The notes below the pieces were generated by a model. That model was not told the DNA's origin and did no database searches. It saw only the letters and a program-made list of their open reading frames with translations. Shown here one piece after another: positions 43,509-55,464 of a DNA stretch of 64,000 nt. The translations under genes were made by a program, and so were the position numbers. This stretch comes from Symmetrospora coprosmae. Taxonomy: Eukaryota > Basidiomycota > Cystobasidiomycetes > Symmetrosporaceae. The stretch's first letter is position 1. Each line of letters begins with the position of its first letter. The stretch is from positions 310,001-374,000 of the forward strand of contig VUYT01000001.1 in the NCBI GenBank assembly GCA_008802785.1. Reading direction: 5' to 3'.

Positions 43509-46500
43509 ATGGCAAAGAAGGACAAAAAGTCAAAGAAGAAGCAGGCCGGAGACTGGTGGGTGTATTGCCCTCATCTGGCTGTGACAGTGGTTGTGGCTTA
43601 CTCGCATTCGCCGTGTCGCGCACGCAGGTCGGACTCGGAGAACGAGGGGACCACCGCGCCAGCAGCAGCAGCAGCAGCAGCGGTCCCTGTATCGGCTGGC
43701 GGCAAGAAGAAGCAGCAGCCTGCAGAGGCGGTGGGCGACGCTGGCGCTTCCGACACCGACGAGGGAGACGATGTCCCGAGCATGGCCGCCTCCTCGCGGC
43801 CGAGGTTCAACTTTGCCGACCTCGACGACGCAGCAAATGGCAACGGCGACAACGACGACGACGATGATGAGGAAGGCGGGCTTATGGCTGCCATGAAAAA
43901 GTCGTCTGCCGCAAAGAAGGACAAGAAGAAGAAGAAGCAAAAGCCGCAGCAATACGACCCGGATGAGGACCTTGAACTCAACAACCCAGCAGAGGGCGCA
44001 GGAGAGGACGCCGACGGCACAGCTGCCGCGAGCAAGGCACCCGTGCAGATGACGACCGAGCAGCTCATGGAGGAGGAGTTTGGGGAGACTGCAAAGCCCA
44101 AGAAGGCCGGCAAGAAGGGCAAGAAGGGCGGAAAGAAGCAGCAGCAGGACGAGGACTTTGACGAGGACGAGTTTCTCAATGCGCAGGTCAAGTCGATGCA
44201 AGTAGCGCAGCCGGCCGCTCCAGAAGCAACTGCCGCCGCACCCGCTGCCGCAAAGACAGAGCCTGAACAGGCCGAGGAGGATGGCGAGGGTGAAGATGCT
44301 GGGCCAAAGCTCCTGACGAAGAAAGAGAAGGAGAAGCTCAAGAAGGAGAAAGAGAAGGTGAGGACGACTCGTCGGCACTTTTGGCCATCACACAGTGTGA
44401 GACTAGCCGTACTGACCCATCTCGTCGCTGCCACACAGGCCAAGAAGAAGGCTCAGGCTGCAGCGAAGAAGGGCGCGAGCGCAGGCGCAGCTAATGACGA
44501 GCCTGCTGCAGAAGCTCCATCAGAGCCGACCGCAGCTGTGCAGGAGGAGGCCAAGGAGGCCGCAGACGAGGACGAAGCCGGAGCAGCCTCGTCAAAGAGC
44601 AAGAAAAAGAAGAAGAAGGGCGGAGCAAAGGAGGAGGCCGCTCCCGCGCCGGCTGCAGCCAAGAAGGTTCCGGCGCACATTGCTGCTCTGCGCGAGGCGC
44701 TGGAGAAGCAGAAGGCTGCAGAGGCCGAAGCCCGACGACTCGAGGAGGAAGAGCGCCAGCGCATCGAGGAGGAAGAACGTCAAGCCGCCGAAGTCGAGCG
44801 GCTGAAGGAGGAGGAGAAGAAGCGCAAGAAGGAGAAGGAGAAGGCCAAGGTCGAGCTGGCAAAGAAGGAAGGGCGCTACATGACGCCCAAGCAGAAGGCA
44901 GACGCTGCCGCTGCCAAAGCTAGGCGCGAAGCCATGATCGCCAGCGGACAGATCAAGGTCGAGGGTCTGCAGAACGATGGCGATGATGCGGCCGAGACCT
45001 CTGCGCCAAAGCCGAAGAAGGTATCCTATGGCAAGAAGAAGCCGCAGAAGAAGGGTCCGGCTGTTACGGCTGCGCCCGCAGAGACGGCTGCTGCGCCACC
45101 TGCGCCTGCCGAGGAGCCAATTGCGGTTGATCCGACTCGAAAGGAGGAGCACGAGCCAAAGGCCGAGTCCGCAGCAAGAGACGACGCAAAAGAGGATTGG
45201 GAGGCGAGCAGCGAGGACGAGAAGCCAGCAGCCGCGGCGGCAAAGGCTGACGAGGACAGCGAATTGGACGACTGGGATGCTAGCAGCGCTTCAGAGAAGG
45301 ACGAAGAAGTCAAGAAACCTGAAGCGCCCAAGAAGGCCGAAGAGCCGAAGAAGGCTGCAGCAGCACCGGCCGGTAAGACAGTCGCGCCCACTCCTTCGGC
45401 TGGCAAGACCGCGGCCAGTAAGCCGGCACCGACCCCAGTTGCTGTCAATGGCAAGAAGGCTGCTCCGGTACCACAAGCCAACGGCACTGCTAAGGCGGCT
45501 GCAACCGCACCCGCAGCCGCCGGCAAGGGCAAAGCACCCGCCAAGAAGCCAGAGGAGGAAGAGGAGTCGTCGGAAGAGGAGAGCTCGGATGAGGATTCTG
45601 ACGATGACAGCGACTCCGACTCGGACGACGACAGCGACAGTGAGGAGGAGCGGATATCCGCTGCCGCTAAGCAGGCGGCCGAGCGGAAAGCCGCCGCTCA
45701 GGCCCGGCGTGAGCAGCAACGGCAAGACGCGATCGCTGCCGGATCAAAGGACAACCTGCGCTCGCCAATCTGCTGCATTCTCGGACATGTCGACACGGGC
45801 AAAACTAAGTTGCTCGACAAGATCCGTCAAACTAACGTGCAGGAAGGCGAAGCGGGAGGAATCACGCAGCAAATCGGAGCTACGTACTTCCCGATGGAGA
45901 CTATCGAGAAGAAGACGGCCGTGCTGGGCGACAGGAACCTCAAGGAATACAAGATGCCGGGTCTGCTCATTATTGACACACCAGGTCACGAGTCCTTCAC
46001 CAACTTGCGGACCCGTGGATCTTCTCTGTGCAACATCGCCATTCTGGTTGTTGACATCATGCACGGCCTGGAACCTCAGACCCTCGAGTCGATCAGGCTG
46101 CTCAAGAGCGGCAAGACGCCATTTATTGTCGCTCTCAACAAGGTTGGTCGAGATAGTCTCGCCCAGTGCGGGTCCTGCTGCGTCGCTGACGGACCTTGTG
46201 CGCACGTTACAGATCGACCGACTGTACGGCTGGAAGGCGACGGCCAACAACGACTTCCGCGCGAGTCTCGCTCTGCAGGGCAAGGCAGTACAGAACGAAT
46301 TTGAGAAGCGTCTCGGCGAGACCAAGCTAGCGTTCGCTGAGCAAGGTCTCAACGCCATCCCATACTACGAGAACGACAACTTTGCCAAGAACGTCTCACT
46401 CGTCCCGACATCTGCACACACCGGCGAGGGTATCCCAGACATGCTCATGCTCATCATCAAACTCACGCAGGAGCGCATGAGCAAGCAGCTCATGTACATC

Positions 46501-47966
46501 TCGGAGCTCGAGTGCACTGTGCTTGAGGTCAAGGTTATCGAAGGGCTCGGGACAACGCTGGACGTTGTGCTCTCCAATGGTGTCCTGCACGAGGGCGACA
46601 AAATTGTTGTCTGCGGATTGAATGGACCAATCGTAACGCAAGTGCGAGCGCTGCTCACGCCAGAGCCCATGAAGGAGATGCGTATCAAGGTGAGCGCGCA
46701 GCGGAAGCAGTAGGGCTGCTTCGAAGCTAAGCTATCTCTCCTATCGCATTGCAGGGCGCCTACGTACACCACCAGATGATCAAGGCTTCCATGGGAGTCA
46801 AGATCGTCGCGCCTGATCTTGAGAAGGCCATCGCTGGGTCACGTCTTCTGGTTGTTGGTCCAGACGATGACGAAGAGGATCTCAAGGAGGAGGTCATGGA
46901 GGTGCTTGAGACCCTGACTGCATCGGTCGACAAGAGTGGCAAGGGTGTCTACGTACAGGCCTCGACGCTCGGTTCGCTCGAAGCGCTGCTCGAGTTCTTG
47001 CGGACGAGCAAGATCCCTGTTTCCGGCATCAACATCGGTCCAGTGCACAAGAAGGACATCACGCGCTGTGCAGTCATGCTCGACCGGGCACCAGAATTTG
47101 CAGTCGTCTTGGCCTTTGACGTTCCTATCGACAAAGAGGCGGAGAAGATGGCAGATGAGCTGCACATCAAGGTCTTCAAGGGTGAGCATCCCGAGGCTTT
47201 GCGCTTATCTGCTCGCTCATTCGTTGTGTTTACGCTCTTGCTCCACAGCCGACATCATTTACCACCTCTTCGATGCCTTCACGAAACACAATGCCGACAT
47301 ACTCGAGGCGAAGCGGAAGGACGCAGTTGCAAATGCTGTCTGGCCATGCAAGCTCAAGATCTTGAAGACCTTCTGTTCGCGAGATCCGATCATTGTCGGA
47401 TGTGATGTTAGTGCATCCTTCTTGGACAAGGGTATGCGCTGTGCGTTGCTGATATGTCCTGTACTGGCTGCAGCTCGTCGAGGGCTCTACGGTCCGAGTG
47501 GGAACCCCTATCTGTGTCGTCAAGGTCAATCCGGAAACGAAGCAGAAGGAAATCATTCGATTGGGCAAGATGTGAGCACAGCCAACGCGTGTCCTCCTGC
47601 TCGTGTTGCTGACGTGCTCTCTGCCCCTTTGCAGCACGTCCCTGGAGATCAACCACACAGCGAAGGATGTCGTCAAGCGAAGTCAGGTTGGAGCGGGTGT
47701 CGCCGTCAAGATTGAGCACGCAGTATACGAGTCGGCCAAGTCTTGCGGACGCCACTTCACCGAGGCCGACTTGCTGGTCTCGATGCTGTCCCGTTCGAGT
47801 ATTGACACGCTCAAGACCCTCTTCCGCGAAGGTGAGCGTTTTCCGCGTCCGGCAGTCTCAAGCGTCTGCGCATGCTGACATCTGCCGCTTTGCGCTCCCT
47901 CCAGATGTCCCGAAGGATGACTGGGTCCTCATCAAACAGATGAAGACATTGCTAGACATTCCATGA
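43509..47966 (+). CDS. FUN12: Translation initiation factor eIF5B
   Basis: Ribosome-dependent GTPase that joins the 60S and 40S subunits. Exons 43509-43555, 43628-44357, 44439-46142, 46213-46689, 46755-47181, 47249-47406, 47474-47571, 47635-47831 and 47905-47966 sum to 3900 nt (1299 residues). Residues 1-~700 are a Lys/Glu/Ala-rich, disordered, highly charged extension. The G domain starts at ~705 with [19 protein letters not shown] (P-loop), [18 protein letters not shown] (switch I), [20 protein letters not shown] (G3) and [14 protein letters not shown] (G4, split by an intron). Domains II-IV follow: [51 protein letters not shown] and the C-terminal helix-plus-domain ending [10 protein letters not shown]. 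All GTPase motifs are intact. Confidence 0.98.
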
Positions 47967-48305
47967 TCGTGTGATGCATAATGTTGAAGTATACAACCGC
48001 CTTGGCCACCTAAATCTTGGACAGCGTTCGCGCACCCGGTATGCGGATACACCCGCGCACTCGAGCCCAGAAGTACGGACTGTCACTAACGTCTGTCATG
48101 TCCGCCTCCGCTGTTCCACATAATTGCCGAGTCAAGCGGGACCACCTCCGCCGTTCTACCAAACAAGTCATGACGCGGCTTTTGTTCGATACAGATGCTA
48201 CTAGAGTCCCGTTGTCTTCAATACGACGCCCGCCTCCTGGCTCTAACCTCTGCTCCCCATTTGACGCATCCGCGAATATCTCAGCACTCAGATCCCGAGT
48301 CTGCC
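47967..48305. other. Intergenic, tandem genes
   Basis: 339 bases. The frame of the next gene stays open from 48195, but the segment before 48306 looks like leader. Nothing else seen. Confidence 0.35.
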
Positions 48306-48983
48306 ATGTCCTCCCAGACTCCGCTCAAACCTTCATTCGAAGTTTTCGTGTACACAGACATGCCAAAAGCTGTCAGACGATCTCATAACGCCTGCAACGA
48401 GAGCTACAACTTCTTCGGTCATTACGATCCAGCCGCCCTCCGCGATCTCCTGACAGAGTTCTGCATGAAGCATGAAGTCGAAGGCGACATACGCGGCGCA
48501 CTCAAGGACTTTCTGGATCACATCGAGTCCGTTCATCTCTTGCCTGAGCAGACAAGCGTGTGGACGTGCCTACGTCTGCAACGCGAGAGCAACCGTTGGC
48601 AGATCCCGCGGCCGCACCATGACGGCAGATACTGGGACAGAATTGTGAATAGTCCAGATGGAGCACTCCCTTTCAAAGTCGGCACCGTCCTTGCGGGACC
48701 TGGGACGCTCTTCTGGGATACGCCTCACTGCACGGAGGAGACGGCCCGAGCCGCTCACCTTCTCACCACTACAGGGGTCTGCGAGAGGGCCAAGGAGACT
48801 GGCACAACGCCGTCTAACGTGGACGTCCGGGAATGGGCGCATGCCGAGCTAAACAAGCTTGGGGTAGGCATCGTCAAACTCAGACTCGGTCAAGCAGTCA
48901 GGTGGATCGTCGGGAGTCCGTCGCATGCTGCGATCCACTCGGAACCGGACATGTCGAACATGCCTGACGGACGTATCTTGTAG
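48306..48983 (+). CDS. Unknown single-exon protein (possible HxD / GPGT oxygenase-like fold)
   Basis: Intronless, 225 residues from the ATG at 48306 (an in-frame ATG-equivalent start at 48195 is less likely). The N-terminus FEVFVYTDMPKAVRRSHNAC is followed by helices (ALRDLLTEFCMKHEVEGDIR). The middle holds RWQIPRPHHDGRYWDRI and FKVGTVLAGPGTLFWDT. An HxD pair followed by a GPGT-F/W block recalls DUF1826-type proteins and other cupin/2OG-like folds, but the match is weak. The C-terminus LRLGQAVRWIVGSPSHAAIH-SEPDMSNMPDGRI may supply a further His. Function unknown. Confidence 0.7.
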   Translation: MSSQTPLKPSFEVFVYTDMPKAVRRSHNACNESYNFFGHYDPAALRDLLTEFCMKHEVEGDIRGALKDFLDHIESVHLLPEQTSVWTCLRLQRESNRWQIPRPHHDGRYWDRIVNSPDGALPFKVGTVLAGPGTLFWDTPHCTEETARAAHLLTTTGVCERAKETGTTPSNVDVREWAHAELNKLGVGIVKLRLGQAVRWIVGSPSHAAIHSEPDMSNMPDGRIL

Positions 48984-49467
48984 GTCATTATGCTGCCGGA
49001 CATTCTGGAAGCTGCTCGGCTTACGCATTGGCGTACAGTGTCTCCTTGTTGCCGGGATCCGAGGAGCAGATCCGCTCTCAGGCCAGAAAATGGAATGCAA
49101 ATTTCGTCGCGGGCAAGCTCATTCGCTGAGGTGTAGGTACGTGTAGCATGTGGACGGAACACACATATTGTAGACCTGACTCGCGAAACATAGGTAGAGC
49201 GCAGCGGTATTTGGAGCAGAGGCCGTCAACGCTTAGCTGCATGATGTACGAAACCGCTGAAATGCGCAAGTGGAGTGCATGTAGTGATGTCCCGGGAGTG
49301 AAAGTGTATTGCAAGTCACAAGGCCCGTTAGTAAACGAACGTGAGGCGAGAAGATCGAAGAGAGACTGTATGAAAAGGTTGTAAAAGCTGAAGAAGTCGG
49401 AGGTATGTGACAGTACGCTGTGGACCTGTGCTCGTGCGTAGAGTGGACAGGAAAATGGGCGGGGCTC
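48984..49467. other. Convergent 3' intergenic region
   Basis: 484 bases between converging stops at 48983 (+) and 49468 (-), AT-richer than the coding DNA. No gene. Confidence 0.35.
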
Positions 49468-51872
49468 CTACATCCAGTATGCCTGATCGGCCAGGACTTG
49501 CCTCTTGTCGAAGCCATTCGAGTCGAGTATGCTGCGCTTGGGTCGCGGAGTGCGCACGGCGCCCTGTCCCGGCAAGACCCAGTCGCGGTAGACAAGGAGA
49601 CGAGCCTCGAGCTCCTCGACGACGTCTGCGGCTGGCTTGCGCGGGACCTGCGAAGGCAGCGGGACGTTCTCCTCGTTGCCGGTCGCTTGAGTAGCTTCCG
49701 CACGCTTGGTTGCCCGCGAGCCACCGCGGCCGAGAGCAAGAGTCGCTTTGGTGGAGGTTGAACCGCTCGCCGTTGTTCCGGTTGTAGTGGTTGCCTTGGC
49801 GCCACCTCGACCCAAAGCGAGAGTGGCCTTGCTGGACGTACTGCTGTTGGCGGCGCTCGAAGACGTGCTGGAGGAGCTTGAAGTGGTAGACGTGCGGGTA
49901 GAGCTGGATGTTGTGGAAGAGGATGCGATAGAGGACGTGGTGCTTGTGCTCGATGTGGAAGTGGATGTCGACGTCGAGGTTGTCGATGTGGATGTGGATG
50001 TCGAGCTGGAAGTGGAGGTGGACGTCATAGACGTTGATGAGGCGATGGAAGACAGTGTAGTACTGGTCTCCGCTTGAACGGCAATAGGTCCAGTCAACCG
50101 CATGTTGGCCGCGCAGCTGCTATCATACTGGCAAGGCATGATGCAGATGAGGAAGGAAAAATCTACGAGGCTGGTGATGCCGGATTGGTACGAGCCGCCA
50201 TTGGTAGTGTACGGTGACCAGATCGCAGCCTGGAAAGGCGGGATGACTCCATTGACGCAAGCGTATGAGGGAGCTCCGCCGAAGAGAGCCTGGTCGTAGT
50301 TGTTTCCAGACACGACGGCATTGTCGTGTCCTCCTACCGCACTGCACGCAAGAAGGGCCGCCAAGATCAGCCACAGCCCGCGGTCAGGCCCAAAGCGAGC
50401 ATTGTAGCCACTTACATCCCGTAGCCAAAGTACCCCGATCCACCATTCGCCCTGAAGACGTTGTTGCGAATGATTCCTCCGTGCGTCCGGTAGTCCGAGA
50501 CGTTGTAAGTACCCCAGGCCATGAGTCCAGTGGCGACACCGACCTTGATCATGGCGTTGTCTGCTAGGATAGTATTGCCCGAGATGACGGTCCCGCTGTA
50601 GTCGCCTGCGTACGGTCCATGGTCGACGAGGTTGATGCCTCCAAGCAGCGTGTTTCCGCGGGCAATGATCGTGTTGCCAGTGATGGTCGATCCGGGCGAG
50701 CCAAAGAGGACGATGGCACCGCTGCGGATAGGATCAGTCAGGCAGCGCCTTCAACACCAGCCCCGACAGTATCTCGGACTCACTCAGTAGCGCCGACGAT
50801 GGTATTGCCAGAGACAGTCGTGTTCCTGCAGGCGACTGAGAGACCGTCTGCCCACCGACCAGGAGCCTGCGTCTGTCGCTCCATGAGAAGCCGCCTGGGC
50901 GTGCTGATGAACTCGTGGAAGTCGTTCATGACGACATGGAACTGCTGAGCGTTGTTAGGCGAGGTGCCCGCAGGCCCAACTTGGTTGTTGGTGATGACCT
51001 GGCTGTTGCACGAGTCGCGCCAACCCTCTGCGATTCGCCAACATCAGTCAGAATGTGGCGGTATGCTTCGCGGAAGAGCATAACGATGCGCACCGATGAC
51101 GTGGAGTGCGGACCAGCCTCGTGGGTGCTGAATGTTGCAGTTGTCGACAGTCTGGTAGTAGGCGTTGCCTCCGATCTCGATGAGCCCGGAACCGCCCGCG
51201 ATCCAGCCAAGCGAGGGTCTAGAGCCATCGACCTGAATGTTGCGAATGGAAGTACCGATGCACTGATCGCAGTTCATCCAGATGGCAACGTCTTGGCTAG
51301 GCACGGTGCAGAAAGAAGGGTTAACCGGCTTCCTTGCGTCCTCATTGTCGATGATGTCTAACGTACTCGTCACCAGTGACTTTAAGAGTGGCTCTTGAGC
51401 TTCCGGTCGGGTATCCCTGGGTCGAAATTTCCTGATTCCGGGCAGAGTAGATGATAGGTCCGACCAGGGAAAGCTCTGCACCAGCGCACAGAACGACCTT
51501 GGTTCCTTCGCCACCGGACCAGAGCAGGGTGTTGATGTCATCCTCGGTGTAGGTGCTGTCGAGGCACGAACCCTGCCGAGCTCGAAGGATACGGTCCATG
51601 CTCCTGCGAGCCATGATGGGCGTAGCCTGGTCGGACGAGCGTCGCTTGATGACCTTGGAGTCGTTCTTGTTGCGCCAACCGCTCCCGCTCCTCTCGTAAA
51701 TGTCTGGAGCAGAGTTGCGACGGCCCATGCTAGCGTTGTCGAACCATCCACCCAAGCCGCCATCGGCTGTAGGAGCAGCGGTCACTGTCGGGAATCCTAC
51801 GAGAGCGGCAGCGGCACCTAGAGCACCGAAGACGAAGCCGGCAGAGGATCGGCGGCGGCCATACTCGAACAT
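49468..51872 (-). CDS. Secreted right-handed beta-helix protein with mucin-like tail
   Basis: Exons 51872-51367, 51296-51094, 51027-50784, 50721-50416 and 50341-49468 sum to 2133 nt (710 residues). A hydrophobic stretch near the N-terminus (GFVFGALGAAAALVGFPTVT) is a signal peptide or signal anchor. The body is a parallel beta-helix rich in Asn ladders and turns: IRNIQVDGSRPSLGWIAGGS, NCNIQHPRGWSALHVIG, VITNNQVGPAG, NTTVSGNTIVGATDGAIVLF, STITGNTIIARGNTLLGGIN and GGIIRNNVFRANGESGYFGY. This matches the fungal pectate-lyase-fold family of cell-surface or secreted glycoproteins. Residues ~470-600 are a Ser/Thr-rich O-glycosylation-type region. The C-terminal ~90 residues are basic and unusual. 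Enzymatic activity is not assured; catalytic lyase residues were not identified. Confidence 0.9.
49850..50060 (-). repeat. Ser/Thr codon repeat (mucin-like region)
   Basis: Tandem degenerate repeats encoding alternating Ser and Thr within the last exon of the beta-helix protein. Codon variation makes it degenerate at DNA level. Confidence 0.8.
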
Positions 51873-52877
51873 GATGGTAGATCCAGGCGGTGACTATCGC
51901 TTGAGTGAGGGGAGGTTCGAAGCAAGGAGATTGATCGATCTGATGTGTAAAGAAGGTGGAACTGCTGTGCAAGTGGTGCAGTCCAGAAGAAACGCGGCTG
52001 CTGAAGCCTATAGGAGCGTAGAGGAATAAGGAAGGTGTGGAGCCAATACTGGGTAGAGGGCGCTTGAGGAAAAGAGAGGAGAGCCGTCCAGTACGTCGAC
52101 AAGGATTGTGGTCTGGCACAGAGCAGTGGAAGAAGAGAGAGTGGGAGGTCGCTATTGTGGACCGCGAATCTGCTTAATTGCGGATCGCTTGAGGTGACGG
52201 AGGGGAAGCAAGAAAGCGGGTGGAGCGAGGATGAGCAACGTCTGGCCTTGCAAGTGCTACAGATCTCGTCAGCTCATTCAATTAGTACGGGCATTCGCCA
52301 GTCACGCCGCGGGAATGCAAAGCTCGCATCAGCATCTGCCCTTTTCCAGTGACACTTCCGGCAGCATCGCAGCGGCCCAAGGCGATCTCCACGGCCGTCC
52401 ACAGCGCGGACAGCTTGGGGCCAGACGATGGGTACCCATAGCGGTCCGAAAGCGGTTCATAGTGTTGTTTTTGACTGACGGGACGTCGAATGAGGGCTGC
52501 CATGTGGCCGTGTGGGCGATGAACTCGACGCAATTGGGGCGACTTCCACATCCGGCAACCTGGCTGGCCCTGGTCAAGCTTGCGCGCGGCTGGCACGGCA
52601 AGGCCCATGGGCGACCTCTCGCTCTCTCTCACTACTGACTTCTCTGCGATGATGTGCCCTTGCAATGTGTGTATTGCAATCGTGTCTGTGCTGCTGTTGT
52701 GCTGTCATTGCTACATCCTGGTCGCTGTGGCGTGAGGGAGGCGTCGAAGGCAGGCAGCGTGGTGCACGCGAGGCCGTCGCTTCTGAGGGGATCACATCAT
52801 CGTCGGAGGATTCCATTCACTGCGTCGAACAGTCGCTGTATCTGTCCACGCACGCACGCACACACGCACACACCAGC
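51873..52877. promoter_or_regulatory. Divergent intergenic region, beta-helix gene / SURF1
   Basis: About 1 kb between divergent starts, long for this gene-dense region, consistent with a regulated promoter for the secreted protein. It holds a CACG/CACA-rich stretch at 52845-52873. No protein-like frame was accepted. Confidence 0.4.
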
Positions 52878-54324
52878 ATGCAGTCCCTCGCCCAGCGTCT
52901 GTCCTTCCATGCCGGCCTTGCTGGCGATGTGGCTGCCGCCATGGCCGGGAAGCGGCGGCCAGCGTCATCCTCGTCCTCCTCGATGACCGGACTGCGGACA
53001 GCGCGGTCAGCTCAGAGGCGGCACAGAAGGAGCTACGCCTCCTCTAGCAGCAGCGCATCCGAATCGACGCACACATCCGCAGCGCAGAGATACGATGTGA
53101 CACCTACAACCCTGGTTCTTGCGCTCATGGCGAGTCTGACATTGTGCATAGCACTGAGCTCCGGCGCATCGGCTGACATGCATGCGTCGCGTCCTCCTTC
53201 CCGCGTCTCCGTATGGCTTCTCCAACTCTTTTCTCTGCCTCTTCCCGCACGGAACAGCCCATCCTCACTTTCGGCCTCGGAACATGGCAGATCAAGCGCT
53301 TGAATTGGAAAATGAACCTCATTGATGAGCTCGACGAGAAGCTGGCCAAACCGCCGATGAGTCTCCCTGCCAAGATTGAGTGCGTACATGTCACCGTCGT
53401 CCGCTTGCTCGAGGCAGCAAGCTGACTCGCACCTTGCTAATCCGCGGCGTATAGCACCGCTGCCATCCCGGAGGTGAGTCACAAAGCCCCACACCGCCAG
53501 TCAGTCGACAGACCAAGATAGACTCACACTTCTCTCCACTCACAGTTCGCTTACCGCAAAGTGGAAGTGACAGGTCGCTTCGACCACGCCAATGAAGTTT
53601 TGCTAGGACCCCGTACCAAAGAGTCCGTCCTGGGTTACTCGGTGGTGACGCCGCTCGTTCGGGACGAGAGCGATCCCAGCAGTACCATACTCGTGAATAG
53701 AGGGCATGTCTCGATGACGCTGAAAGACCAGCGCTCCAGGCCGGAGTCGTTGGTGCGTGAATGCTGCTTGAGCTGGAGCTCGCGTCAGACGCGGTATTGA
53801 CTCACCTCATATCGCCGCCTCAGGTCGAGGGCACGCAGCACGTCGTCGGCATGCTGCGTGACCAGGAAAAGAGGAATGTGTTCAGCCCAGTCAACTCGCC
53901 GGAAAAGCGCGAATTCCAGTTTGCGGACATTGCGCAGATGGCGAGTACTACGGGAAGCCAGCCTGTTCTGGTCGATGCGACATTTGGTGCGACGGAGTCT
54001 ATGCTGTAGCTTTGTCCAGCTGCGCTCTAGCTGATTACTGGCTCTTCCGTTTGGCAGAGGGCAATGCGGGCGAGATGAAGTCGATGCTCACGCATGGGAT
54101 ACCTCTCGGCCGGCCAGCAACAATCGAGCTGCGTAATCAGCATGCGACGTACGCTGTGACGTGGTGCGTACTTGCGAACATTTGATACTCGACGCACCCG
54201 CATCGCTTACTCTGATTGTATGCGGCTCAGGTACGCCCTCTCCGCTGCGACGACCGTGATGCTGTTCCGCTTGTTCAGGAAAGGTCCGAGTAAAGGGAAC
54301 AAATTCGCTCGCTTCGAGCGGTAG
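52878..54324 (+). CDS. SHY1: SURF1, cytochrome c oxidase assembly factor
   Basis: Inner-membrane factor required for heme-copper centre assembly in complex IV. Firm exons are 53258-53379, 53455-53473, 53546-53752, 53824-53986, 54058-54163 and 54231-54324. They encode ILTFGLGTWQIKRLNWKMNL (family opening), FAYRKVEVTGRFDHANEVLL, VVTPLVRDESDPSSTILVNR and QFADIAQMASTT, then DATFEGNAGEMKSMLTHGIP, HATYAVTWYALSAATTVMLF (second membrane segment) and a basic tail. The presequence and first membrane segment lie in exon 1 (from 52878, with TLVLALMASLTLCIALSSG). The best frame-preserving link uses a 47-nt intron at 53211-53257, giving 347 residues. That junction is the weak point, because the first membrane helix usually abuts TFGLGTWQ directly. 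Confidence 0.9.
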
Positions 54325-54495
54325 CACACTTCTGGTCTGCAACGACGATGTATGCGAGCTGTTACATTCCACTGCGCGTACTTCCGAGTTGTTTGAGGGG
54401 GCTACACCATCTAGGGAACATCGTGGAACGCACTACACGTCTATGCGCGCAACAGACAGAAATGTCATGTCTTACGTACCGGCGGAGCATTGGAC

Positions 54496-55464
54496 CTACT
54501 CGCTCTTCACAGTCATCACCTCGCCAAGTGTGGGCTTTTCTGGCAAGATCTCGCCATCAGCGTTCCTAGGGAGGAAGCGGTCTTCTGCCTTGATGCTGAC
54601 GGCCGCAGACTTGTCCATCAGACCTGCGTTATCACTTGACGAGGTGGTGAGGTAAGCCTTCGCGTCCGCGACCGTAGCCTGGAAGCACGGCGAGAAAGGG
54701 GCGCAACGCGTTAGCGGTACATTTGATCTAATCAGAGTTGTGCACAGCAAGCCCATCTTACTTTTACACCGGCGATCAGGGAGCCCTTGGCCTTGATAAG
54801 CGTAAAGGAGCGGTAGGCGAGCAGACCTCCGGCAGCCGCGGCAGTGACGAATGCGCTGATGCTGAGGGTGAAGGCCAGAACGCCGGCGAGAACCAGGGCT
54901 GCAGTCGAAGGAAAGTTAACTCCTTGTTGTGAGCGAAAAGGGGAACGTCCAGCCCTCACCTGCGGATCCGATGATGAGCGCAGTCCAGAAGCAGAAGAAG
55001 AGGAGCGACGAGGCCACAATGAGGGCGCCAGCGAAGAGAGCGAAGCCGAGGAAGGACACGACCGGAAAGATGGAGAGGAGGACCAGGACGGATGCGAAGA
55101 GCTGTGTCGTACACGAGCGAGCAACGCCCGAAGTTCCGGATGATGTCAGGCCCAGGATCAGCGTGATTGCGGATGCGGCAGGTCCGCAGGCCAGATAAGC
55201 CCACAGAGAAGAGGGGATACTCGCTGACAGACTGAGCGAGAGCCTCCCTTGTAGGCTTGACGAGTCTACTTTCGAGACTGCAAGATGCGGATATGAGCTT
55301 TTGCGTCATTAAACCGTGCCGTTCTGGGCCCACGCTCACTCGGACGCCTTGGAGTTGACGGCTGCCTTTGCCTGCCGCAGGTCGGTGAAGGCCTTGTTCG
55401 GGTATCCCGCTGCATCGCCATCGTAGTGCTGCTGGCCGTCGCTTTTGATCTGGAAGCCTGGCAT
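54496..55464 (-). CDS. Promethin/LDAF1-like membrane protein
   Basis: Exons 55464-55340, 55277-55205, 55101-54960, 54898-54762 and 54678-54496 sum to 660 nt (219 residues). After a soluble N-terminus (MPGFQIKSDGQQHYDGDAAG, AFTDLRQAKAAVNSKASDLE) comes VSEYPLFSLFASVLVLLSIF. A series of closely spaced hydrophobic helices follows: VVSFLGFALFAGALIVASSL, LFFCFWTALIIGSAALVLAG, VLAFTLSISAFVTAAAAGGL. The cytosolic C-terminus is hydrophilic. Dense hairpin-like helices after a 'P-L-F/L' entry resemble promethin (LDAF1), a seipin partner in lipid-droplet formation. The resemblance is in layout and short strings only. The internal splice of a 102-nt intron after LFS is supported by phase and by absence of other AG within it. 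Confidence 0.75.

Noticed and set aside
43598-44443. Long open frames antisense to the eIF5B N-terminus
   Set aside because: They arise from Lys/Glu-rich codon bias of the sense gene and encode Ser/Leu-rich low-complexity peptides.
53213-53425. ATG at 53213 as the SURF1 start
   Set aside because: It would remove the mitochondrial presequence and first membrane segment, and the ATG falls inside the probable 47-nt intron.
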